Positions 10,718-20,046 of a stretch of 21,331 nucleotides of DNA are shown one piece after another; position 1 is the first letter of the stretch, and each line of letters begins with the position of its first letter. The notes beneath the pieces were generated by a model that ran no database searches, was not told where the DNA came from, and worked only from the letters and a program-made list of their open reading frames with translations. The stretch is taken from assembly GCA_001642005.1 (NCBI GenBank), contig LWCA01000653.1, positions 1 through 21,331 of the forward strand, in the 5' to 3' direction. The position numbers were made by a program, and so were the translations under genes. This DNA comes from Intoshia linei (lineage: Eukaryota; Orthonectida; Rhopaluridae).

Positions 10718-10985
10718 TTAAGTCGTATTTCTATCAGTTCCAAATGTAATTTTAATTTTTAAACATCTGTAACCACCATTTAGATAATTCATTTATACAA
10801 TAAAATAAAAATTACCTACACATGTATTCTTTAATTTTAATCGTAGCGAATATCGTTTCAGTTTCAACGGGTCGTGTAATTGTTTGTCTATTAGCAAAAT
10901 CATAATTTAAATCTAATTTAATAAGACACTTTTTATTTAAGGAAATAAAAAATAAAAAGGAACGTAAAAATATTAGTAGTCTCAT
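10718..10985 (-). CDS. Candidate two-exon gene for a small protein with hydrophobic N-terminus
   Basis: Exon 1 is 10985-10816 and exon 2 is 10766-10718, with a 49-bp intron (GTAATT...TTACAG) and matching phase; 72 residues. The N-terminus starts 'MRLLIFLRSFLFFIS', which resembles a signal peptide or membrane anchor. After it comes a polar segment including 'NRQTITRPVETETIF' whose composition looks coding rather than AT-rich noise. The C-terminal part carries a 'CRC' motif formed across the splice site, and the protein ends 'GTDRNTT'. I do not recognise a family. It lies between the converging 3' ends of the RNF212-like gene and Nup98-96, 103 bases after the latter's stop and on the same strand, so it could instead be a 3' exon of an alternative transcript or a random open frame. 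A poly(A) signal follows. Confidence 0.4.
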
Positions 10986-11076
10986 GAAATATATTACCTA
11001 GATTACTTAAAATATTGAGTAAACATTGATTTTAATCTAATCTTTAAATTTACAGCTTTATAAAATTTCTATTAAT

Positions 11077-11082
11077 TTTATT
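11077..11082 (-). terminator. Poly(A) signal of Nup98-96
   Basis: AATAAA on the minus strand, six bases after the TAA at 11091-11089, so the 3' UTR is probably very short. Confidence 0.6.
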
Positions 11083-11088
11083 CACAAA

Positions 11089-14000
11089 TTATACAAAATT
11101 TAAAATTCTAAGTATTTTGTTTAAATTCATTTTCATCTTTTTAAACATAATTGTATATGATTTTAAAGTGTTTGTTGTAGAGCTTAAATGCTCAAGTTCA
11201 CAGTCGGTTATAGATTGAACCATCTTTTCTAGTTTTTCAACTTTTAGGATTATTAACTCATCAGATTTATTATTCTACGAATGATTTAGTTTTAATTAAA
11301 AGCTTAATACCTTAATATCCATCACACTCAATTCAATATACATACACATGACATCTTGAACCTTGCTTTTTTTTAATGTGAAATTATTCATGGAATATTT
11401 TATCAAATTTAAACATTTTGTAGCCATATCGAAATCACCTAAATTTTTTTAAGTACATAAAATGAAAATGTCATATTTACATGTACAGATGGCTTTGTAA
11501 GCAATGTCATCAAAGAAATGTTGGAAAACTTTGGATTCGTTTCGTGCATCTATATAATTGTTGACTGCAACGTAAAAATTTCCTTTATTTAGTGCCTTTG
11601 TAGCCTACAAATTAAAAATTTAACCATAAAGAGAAAAAATGTAGTATTTAACTTTAAATTAGTTTATTTTCGATAAAACTTTCATAATTTCATTTCATAA
11701 AACAAATTAAATATGGAAAAAAATCTTTCTGAATTTTTGATGGGCTCGATATGAATTGGCTTGTAGGAAATTTTTAAATGTTACCGCATCAATAACAATA
11801 CGTATCATTTGTAAAATGTATTTTGTTGGGCTACGATAACTATTCAATATTAAGGGGTTTCGATACAATTAAAAAGTTTACACCCAGTAGGTATACTCAA
11901 TTTTTAAGATTAAATCAAAATGTTTACCTTTAAATTAAAAATTTTTTCTTTGGAGATACCAAGCCTATCAGCAATGTACCTTTCTTGATGATTTAACTGA
12001 ACAGACACATCACAATTTCTTAAAATGACATCTTCAACTGAAAAATCGACATATTGACTATCTCCAATAGAAAGTAACACAAAAATAGACTGAGGCCAGT
12101 AATGAAAATGTTCAAGTTGTGCGGCGAAATTTGTATAAATAATTGACAAATTTTCCAAAGAAATCGTGTTTGGATATAAAACGTTTATAATAAAGACTTG
12201 AAAGAAAATGATAGAATAATCAAAAACACATTCATGTTTGTGTGATAATTGCTGACAAAAATAATCATTTAATATTGTTTTACGAACCGATTCATCATTA
12301 CTAGCCACATACAGAATCAATAAAAAAGAGCTGTTTCGAAAAATGTTATAACTAGAATTTAACCCTTTCAAAGTTTCAAATTTAGGAAAGCCTGAAATAT
12401 TGAAAATATCAAAATATTCTTGAACAGTAAATTTTACATTCGCATCACAAGTCAATCTGAGTAGCAAAGAAAAAATGTTGGACCAATTAATGGATTCAAT
12501 CAATTCATGTGGGATTACATCGTTTTCCTCTCTGTCGTATAAATTGAAAATTGTGAGCATTAATTTATATTCATCATCAATGTAAGATGATACGCCAGTC
12601 ACATTCCACGTGGTGAATAAATCTTTGAGATTGCATACAGCCTCCTCATTTTCCATTGATGCAATCATTAGAGCCAATCTAACATTTCCCATTTCATAAC
12701 ATTTTCTGCAAGCCTCTTCCATATCGTTATCCAAAATACAACAAAATACATGATTGTAGTCATAATCGAGCAAATATTTAGCAGGTACGTTTTTTTGAAT
12801 TTTTTTCAACCAATCAATCAATTTATCCTTGAAATTCAAACTCTTCAAATAACTAAAATGCGGATTTTTTGACACCAAACCAATCAATTCAAAAACCCCT
12901 TGAAATTCCAAGATATACGGTATTTCTTTTCCGAAATTAACACAAGTCTCCAATATTAAATTAAATTTTTCTGGTGAATCTTGAAAATTAAAAATTCCAA
13001 TTTTATTGACCAATTTATCAATCAAATGTACACAATTTTCATAACTAATGAAACTGTCCGACTTTGATAAATCATAAATACAAATGTTGTACGTTTTTTC
13101 ATTTAGTATTGGTTTAATTATCGAATTTCCAGCGTTGTTGAAACAAAAACAAGAGCTCTCTTCATTCATTGATTCCAATTGAATATTATATAACGCATTA
13201 TCTTTGTACTGGTCATTCATTTCCATTGTACATGATTCTAAAATTTCACTTATTTCTTCATCGTCAAATTCTGCAGTTTTATCCAAATCGTTCACATCAG
13301 CTACATAATATTAAAAAATAAATTAAAATGTAATGTTTACCAAGTTCTGAATCTTTCATACCATTTTCACGGTTAAAATTTACGTAAGTCTGGTCTGATA
13401 AATTCATCGATTGGTTTTTTGTATCGTCTAATTTGGCACCAAAATTTGTTATAGTTGAATCGGAATCAAATTCATTTTCAGATGTACAGTCGTTCTTTTT
13501 AAACTTTTTTATTGGATTCTTAAAATTTATTTAAAACAAATTACAAATGTATTACATTTTCAGTGTAAATTAAATCGTCTTTTATTCCATAGGTGCTAAA
13601 ATGGTTTACTTCAAAAACCCATGTTCCAGTTTTTACACGGTAGTCTATAAATTTTGCGTTCATACTCTCACAATTATTTTTTAATGTCAAAGACCATTGC
13701 ATTTTTTCTAATAAATCTGGATTCTAAATTGATAATTCAATACTATAAATATGTGCTTTCAAATAAGATTAGTCGCGATAAGGAATCATATTTTGCGTTA
13801 TAAGTCTTTTTAAATATTACTATTAATTATAAGTATTTTTTAAATTACTGGAATGGATTGGAGAATTTTAACTGTCCCTTGGGTCCATGTAAAATATTAA
13901 ATGAAATATATTAAATTAATAAATTATCAATTTTTAGTGGTCCATGACCAAATGTGTTACAGTTGTCAGATTTTGTGGTTTTATCCCAAATCTTAGACGA

Positions 14001-17000
14001 CCGCTAAAATATTATTTTAAAAACCCAGCTTTTATTCCACTATTAATGATATTTAATAAAAAATGCCATTTCAAGCCCTGTATGTAAAAATACCCTTATG
14101 ATTTTACAAAATACCTTTTAATCCAACTAGAAAAAATAAAACTCCAATTTTACCAACCCGTAAGCCTTAAGTCAAGGGAAAATCTCTTTTACTACATTTT
14201 TTGGAAACCTTTGATTACGAGAAAAAAATATTAATCCAACTACAAAATAAAAAAACAAAATTTAGCAACCATGAATGAAAAATCCATTTTTCCGAGTACT
14301 GAATTCTAAACATTAAAAATTTGTGAGACACAAAGCGTCATCGTATTTAGTTCATATTTTACAAATTAGTCATTTATATATTAAAAAAAAGTGCTGGGAC
14401 CAGCAAATCGACCACCTTGTCCATGACGAAAAAAGATTGACGTCCTCTCATAATTCAATTTAAAATTCATAATTACCTTAATTATTTTTGAAGATTGCGC
14501 ATCTTTAGGCCAGACACAATCTAAAGTAACTTGAGCTCTTTTGTTGATCCCTTCTCCTACTTCCGGTTTGCAATCAAAATCAGGATAAACTGTCAATATT
14601 TTGTCACCAAATATAACTAAAATTATAATTATAATCGGTTGACTAAATTCAGATTCATCTATATGAGAAAAACAAAAACAATTTTTCAAATTAGTACATT
14701 TTTTAATTAATAAATGAACAGTAGGTACTAATGATTAGGGTGGAGGTTAGCAACCAGTGGCCCACATAATACTTTCGGTGGTCATTTAATTAAATATGTA
14801 AATTATTTATTTTTAAACTTTAAAACACAATTTTAAACGTTTTCTACTATAATTGGCTCATTATAATCATTTTAATACTCAATTTTCAGATCGTCCCAGA
14901 TTTTGTTTTGTTGAATATACTAGAAAATTTCTCTTAAGTTAAAATTGAAATCTATCATGAGCAAATTTTCAAAAACAGGGCCCATATAATTTTTTAGTAT
15001 AAAAAATTGACCCACGATATGCAAAAGGTTACTGACCCCTGGATTAGGGTGTCACACATATACGTTTGGTGTTTTCATAAAAAATATAATTTAACCAAGA
15101 AAATAAAATTGACTTTTGTTTTAAAAAATCGACTTAACAATTTGAAAAAGGGCTTTATGTACTGAAAATGTCCATAATATTTTGGCTAAAAGCCACAATA
15201 ATAAAGATAGAAATTAATTTTAAAAAATCAAGTGTACACCCTAATATGGTAAAGAACCAAATGCACTATAGTCATAGAAATAACTAAAGTAAAATTTAAG
15301 TAATTTAGTAAATTTAATTTAGTTTCAATTTTTTATTAATATTTTTATGAGAATGTTAATATGGTATGAGCAACTCGCATAAGCATTTGTTTTTAAAATA
15401 AATACAATGATTATATTGATATTTTATGAATACACCAAACCACAATTCCACAATACGCCAAAGAAATTGCCAAATTTTCGAAAAAATGTAACATCCTAAT
15501 AATAAACATAAAGACATTTTGTTAATGCACTATGCACCTGTATCGCAGAGAATATATAGTATTCAATAAAATTAATGACCAGCGGGCATATACTCATTAG
15601 GGTGTTAATTTTTTGATCGAATTTTAGTTATTAAATAAATACATAACCGTACGGTATAAGAAATGCAATAAAAATAACATCTGCCGTGTTTGTTTTTAAT
15701 ATTATTACAAAAACATCGGCCTGCTCTGCAATTTAAAAATACCCATAATATTTTGAACTGAAATTTATTATTATATTATTTTTTATGATTATTATTAATT
15801 TCAAGTCGATTAACGGTGTCATTATCTAATTTACCGTCAATGAATGTAACCGATCTAATTTTTTTAGGCATTTGAAAGTATTTATGGTACTGTCGTTACT
15901 TAACCCCGTAAAGAATCTGAGAATTTTAATAAATAAATTTTTTTAATAGAAGTGAAAAGGTTGCTCTTTAGGAGTGAATTCTACGGTAGAATACATAACA
16001 GTGAAAAAATATACATATGATGCAACAAACTTTTTTAAATGTATCATTATGATACAACTTACAACCATACAACTTGTAGGGGTCCAACAGTTACGAATTT
16101 GGCTTCCTTAAAATTTCATCAACCTTATACCCGTGTTGTATAATTTCTGTGAGATAATATATACGAATTACAGTTTTGTCAAAAATGTTGCTTCTCAAAG
16201 ATATCTACATGATGCTAACCTATACTTCTGTCAACCTTTATGTACACATTTATTGAGGGTTATTTTTATTTTAGATAGAATATGAGCTGAGTTTTATTAA
16301 GTGATTTATGTTAATTATAAATACATTTATATTATTTTGACACAAAAAAAATTTTTAGCAATTACTGTCATTTTAGCAAATCATTAATTAGACCCATTTT
16401 AATTTTTTTCGCAGGGAGGTAAGATTGTTGTCAATAGAAATGACGATTTAAATAAATAATATAAACATAATGGGAAAATAAAAAAATAATGGCAAGGTAA
16501 CACAATGTAAATCTTATTTATGAAAACTATTTCCTTTGAGCAGGCCGATGTTTTTCAAAATGTAGGCTTAACGAATGATACCACCGTTCTTAGAATTTTT
16601 TCCTTATCCTGTATAATCCTGGATTTTTGTTCTTAGAAAAAAGTTAACACCCTAATACTCATACTTATTGTTATTATAAATAAATAATTTTAAACTTTAC
16701 TTATTTCATCGATATTCAAATTGCTGACATCAGTATCTCCGTAAAACATGACAGAACCATACCCTATTCGGACAACAGTGAAATTATTAACAATACATTT
16801 GTTATTCTCATCTAATGCTAGTGCGTCAAGTCTGGGTTCACTAAAATAGTCTTCTCTTGTGCAGATAAACACGGGTGTATCCGACATACTGATAGTTTTA
16901 CTAATACTGTTGTCGATGGATTTGTGCAATTTAATTGAGTTTTCCAAGAGTGTATCTTTATCAGAAATAGATTGAGTCAAATTGAATTTATCCATATTAG

Positions 17001-19142
17001 AATTTTGAGTAGTACTTTTTTCAATAGGTAGAGGAGTATAATGCAAACTATTTGTATGAAAAAATGAGCTAATGCTTTCATTCTCCTTTTTTTCTACAAC
17101 TTCATCCAAGACATCCGTTTTAGAAATAGACACACTCTGTCGGTTATTTTTATAAGAACAGTATACATCTTCGTTAAGAGAAAGTGAAATATTTTCTGGT
17201 TTCATAATATACTTTTTTGTAATTTTTTCATTTGCAGAAGGCTGATCTAAATCCAAACATAATACAGTTGTACTATAATCATCAAAAGGCTTTTTGTAAT
17301 AAGAAATTTCATTGTAGTGGTCGTTTATAAATGAATCAAATTCGTTATTGTATTTATATTGCTGGAAATCTTCAAACAACCTGCTATTACTAGTATCGCT
17401 ACCGTGCCTAATTGTTTCATTGGTTTTTTCATTTTCTCTATTAAACAGACACAGCCGATTTTTTAACCGACTTTCAAATGTGTTTTCAGTGTTTTTCAAA
17501 TCTGATTCATGATCATATTTGCCAAGAATTTTGTGCAGTCCATCGCCATACGGAGAATGCGCAGTCATATCTAAATAAGCTTGAGCAGGATTTGGTTGAT
17601 TTGGAGGAAAATACTTCATTCCAGACTGCAAAACTTCAAATACCGCTGGGCCTTTGTAATCTTTACCAAATGCACTATTTATAGAAGACATGGAAACATT
17701 GGACGGCTCCGAAACTGAAAACAGCCTATTTGTAGTTGCCGACGCAAATACCGAATTTGTTGGATTAGTAGTAGACAATGTGTTAGGTTGACCAAACAAA
17801 CTTGTCGTACCCAGAGTATTAGTTGTCCCAATATTTTTAAAAGAAAAGGCATTAGTGCCAGAAGAAAAACTCGGATTGGTATTGGTAGTAAAAGAAGAAC
17901 TAAATACAGGTTTGGCACCAAACAAAGAAACTGACTGAGTAGTTTTCAATCCACTACTTAACCCTGAAACAGACCCAATAAGGGGTTTGTTGTCAAATAT
18001 TGAAGACGATGTAGATTTTGCAGTAAAAGGAGAATTTACATTTGTGGCCGTCTGAAAAATATTGGGTTTACTTCCAAAGATGGTAGGTTGCGTTGTTGCG
18101 GTATTAAATATATTTGTGGTTGCAGGTTTTGGATTTGAAAAAAAGCTTGTTGTTGGTTTCGTACTTCCAAAAATTGAAGGCGCTTGAGAATTAGTAGTAT
18201 TAAATAAGGAAACACTGCTGGTAGCCTTTGGAGTTGTAGCATTAAAATTCGGGAAAACAGAAGCAGAGGATTTTGCAGCTCCAAAAATATTTGTACTTGT
18301 ATTTGTAGTAATTGAAGAACCAAAACTTCCGAAACTTTTCACTGCCGGTGTAGTTGCAAATAAACTGGAAGAATTTGTAGTCGTGGCAGTATTAGACCAA
18401 ATATTATTTGATGCAGTATTGGTGTTTTGGAAATTTCCAAATATTGAATTGCTTTTTGTGGTTGGAGTGCTTTTAAAAGAAGATGAACCAAATAAACTCG
18501 GTGTAGTTACTGTTTGTGAACCAAAAATTCTATTTGCTCGATAATCATCTAGTCGTAATTCCTAAAAAATAAAAATTTAAATGCATGGATTAAAACATAT
18601 GTAGCACGCGAAAACACTCGATAGAATATATTTTTATAATGCACTGCATCGTTTCACATATTACACACAAAAAATGTATTATAGGTCCACGATAGCTATT
18701 TTAAACAACAGGAATGTTGTCGAGTTTGTACTCTGCTCATTTAGGATTTAAACATTTATACATCAAAAACAATAGCGTACCATAATATTTTTGGCTTTGT
18801 AGTCATCCATAGCGACTATATTCATTATAGAAATCTTGGGTTGAACACCATAAGCAGAAGTAGATTTCGTACTGGTATCATTCGTAACAGTGGGAGTAAA
18901 CGCACTTAGAGATGTGCCCTTTCCACTGTTAGCATCACTAAATCCTAAACTTGTAGTTGACGTATTAAAACCACCAAACGACTTGTTTAAATTTGAACCG
19001 AAGGAACTTGACGCTATAAAATAAAAATTATAGAAAAATAGTCAAAAATATATTTACATCCAAAACCTCCCAATCGATTAGTATTCGTATTGCCTAAAAA
19101 TAAAATAATTAAAAAAAAATATGCATTACCAAATAAACTCAT
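11089..19142 (-). CDS. NUP98: Nup98-Nup96 nucleoporin precursor, eleven exons
   Basis: Exons in transcript order: 19142-19130, 19093-19058, 19013-18781, 18561-16701, 14616-14477, 13723-13556, 13518-13341, 13300-11928, 11604-11481, 11438-11311, 11274-11089; 1479 residues, phases consistent. The precursor cuts itself into Nup98, an FG nucleoporin of the pore's permeability barrier, and Nup96, a scaffold subunit of the Y complex. Residues 1-70 are FG-poor; about 75-106 is the GLEBS motif that binds Rae1/Gle2 ('ELRLDDYRANR', split across exons 3 and 4); 106-392 carries FG repeats (SLFG, IFG, SFG) in Ser/Thr/Asn-rich sequence; about 655-803 is the autoproteolytic domain ('FTVVRIGYGSVMF', 'PEVGEGINKRAQVTLD', 'KTGTWVFEVNHFS'). 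The cleavage site is Phe803-Ser804, with His802 present. Nup96 is residues 804-1479, mostly helical ('AKYLLDYDYNHVFCCILD'). The human precursor is about 1800 residues. The donor of exon 9 has an alternative two codons upstream, also in phase. Confidence 0.95.
11605..11927 (-). other. Intron 8 of Nup98-96 (323 bp)
   Basis: AT-rich, no coding potential or repeat seen. It separates the long Nup96 exon from the three short C-terminal exons. Confidence 0.6.
13724..14476 (-). other. Intron 5 of Nup98-96 (753 bp), with repeat-like sequence
   Basis: It interrupts the autoproteolytic domain. The part at about 14110-14290, read on the minus strand, contains GGTTGGTAAAATTGGAGTTTT, GATTTTCCCTTGA and several TAGTTGGATTAA segments. 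These resemble degenerate copies of the tandem units at 8538-8822. No exon was found. Confidence 0.5.
14736..15243. mobile_element. TAGGGTGT-ended element split by a hAT MITE
   Basis: With the MITE at 14741-15041 and one copy of its duplication removed, an element of about 200 bp remains, with ends TAGGGTGTCACAC and GTGTACACCCTA. The ends match the first bases of the 15598-16654 element (TAGGGTGT). The flanking 8-mers (CTAATGAT and ATATGGTA) do not match, so it is old or its limits are inexact. Confidence 0.5.
14741..15041 (-). mobile_element. hAT-type MITE, copy 2 (family A), inverted
   Basis: The same family as 5444-5675, in opposite orientation. It is flanked by a perfect 8-bp duplication GATTAGGG (14733-14740 and 15042-15049). 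Ends are TGGAGGTTAGCAACC on the left and GGTTACTGACCCCTG on the right. It shares the body segments TTATAATGAGCCAATT, 'GGGCCC' followed by TTTTTGAAAATTT, and a GGCCAC/GGCCCAC segment near the end. It is about 70 bp longer than copy 1, mainly through an insertion near 14890-14945. No coding capacity. Confidence 0.9.
15598..16654. mobile_element. Non-autonomous 1057-bp DNA transposon, probably hAT superfamily
   Basis: Inverted ends TAGGGTGTTAATTTTTT and, reverse complemented from the right, TAGGGTGTTAACTTTTTT: one mismatch over 17 bases. The flanks are a perfect 8-bp duplication ATACTCAT (15590-15597 and 16655-16662). The 8-bp duplication suggests hAT. The inside shows no transposase frame; it contains a perfect palindrome at 16040-16056. 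It lies in Nup98-96 intron 4, with its right end 46 bases from the upstream exon's donor. Confidence 0.85.
16040..16056. repeat. Perfect 17-bp palindrome in the transposon
   Basis: TGTATCATTATGATACA within the 15598-16654 element. It could be a subterminal or internal binding site, or chance. Confidence 0.5.
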
Positions 19143-19314
19143 TTATTTAAATATTTTTAATCAAAATGAAATGCAAACATTGCATTTATACAATTTATCA
19201 CGATAATGCGTAAAGTTTATTGTATAACTAATAACAACTTAAAAAGTTGGTGATTTATTAAATTTTGGGTTTTAAAAGTTTGATATAAATTAACGCAAGA
19301 AATGAAATGTTAAA
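19143..19314. promoter_or_regulatory. Shared bidirectional promoter of Nup98-96 and the NKIRAS-like gene
   Basis: Only 172 bases separate the two divergent start codons, so both 5' UTRs and core promoters must lie here (inference from spacing). A TATAAA at 19284-19289 points toward the NKIRAS side but is only about 25 bases from its ATG. Two upstream out-of-frame ATGs (19302 and 19307) precede the NKIRAS start. Confidence 0.55.
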
Positions 19315-19953
19315 ATGTTGGACAATTTGACAAAACCAATTCGAGTGACCGTGGCGGGAGCAAAACGAGTTGGAAAGACGAGCATACTCACTGTGCTAGC
19401 CTACGGAATCGAAACTTTTTCTGAAGACTATCATCCTACAATTGAAGATATTTTTTACATCAAAAATGAAAACATTTTATTTTATGATCTGGCTGGCGCA
19501 GTAAATTTTTATTTGTACCATTTTAATGGCTTTTAGTCAGAAGAGGCGACTATTCCAAAACACTACTACAATAACGCCGATGTTTTTACTTGCTATTTTG
19601 ATTTCATTATATTTTAGGCATTTTTACTCATATACGATGTTACCGATCAACTTTCATTTAATATTATGGAAAAACTCAAACACCGCATTGATAAAGTTCG
19701 TGACAAAGTTCCAATCGTTTGTTTAGGAAATAAATCTGATCAACCACACAGACAACTTACTTTCGATCAAGTCAACTCTTGGGCTGAAACAGAAAATCTT
19801 AGACTTTTTGAAGTTTCTGCTACCAAAAGAATTTCCCTTAGAGATCCTATAAAATTTCTTCTTAAAAACATTAATATCGGCGGTAACTTTTTGTTTGCTT
19901 TTTTATTTTATTTTTTAGTTAAATCTATTTTTTCGCGATCAAAGCGTTTATAA
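19315..19953 (+). CDS. kappaB-Ras (NKIRAS)-like small GTPase, four exons
   Basis: Exons 19315-19500, 19537-19581, 19618-19882, 19919-19953; all three introns are exactly 36 bp. The product has 176 residues; vertebrate NKIRAS proteins have about 190. Vertebrate relatives bind the PEST region of IkappaB and slow its degradation, and also restrain Ral. Visible G motifs: P-loop 'GAKRVGKT', switch I 'YHPTIEDIF', 'DLAG', 'GNKSD' and 'EVSATK'. 'MEKLKHRIDKVRDKVPIVCL' and 'SWAETENLRLFEVS' match the kappaB-Ras subgroup. The residues equivalent to Ras Gly12, Gly13 and Gln61 are Lys, Arg and Ala, so GTP hydrolysis is probably weak, as known for kappaB-Ras. There is no CAAX box. Reading through the last intron gives a false hydrophobic tail. 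The family call is good; a diverged Ras-like relative remains possible. Confidence 0.82.
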
Positions 19954-19982
19954 CTTCAGTATTTGTACAAAACCGTGTGTAT

Positions 19983-19988
19983 AATAAA
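19983..19988 (+). terminator. Poly(A) signal of the NKIRAS-like gene
   Basis: AATAAA 30 bases after the stop. It lies 59 bases from the stop of the convergent gene at 20047, so the two 3' UTRs nearly meet or overlap. Confidence 0.5.
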
Positions 19989-20046
19989 TTATATTTATGT
20001 CAAATTTCAAGTTTAAATTTGCTAAAAACAAGTCCTAGAACTGTAA

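Larger units (their letters stand above)
14617..16700 (-). other. Intron 4 of Nup98-96 (2084 bp), filled by transposons
   Basis: It separates the FG/start-of-autoproteolytic exon from the next piece of the same domain. About three quarters of its length is accounted for by the nested elements at 14736-15243 and the element at 15598-16654. The remainder is AT-rich and featureless. Confidence 0.7.

Noticed and set aside
14381-14476. C-terminal extension of the Nup98 exon ('VIMNF...')
   Set aside because: This is intron read-through; the AAG/GTAATT donor at 14477 links in phase to the exon at 13723.
17478-18323. Other-frame open frames at 17478-17684 (+), 17679-17921 (-) and 18036-18323 (-)
   Set aside because: These are shadows of the FG-repeat exon of Nup98; repetitive coding sequence keeps alternative frames open.
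19526-19726. Plus-strand frame overlapping the NKIRAS-like gene
   Set aside because: It is in the wrong frame and crosses the second 36-bp intron.
19883-19918. Apparent C-terminal transmembrane anchor of the GTPase
   Set aside because: The segment is exactly 36 bp with GTAACT and TTTTAG ends, like the gene's other two introns; removing it leaves a short basic tail.
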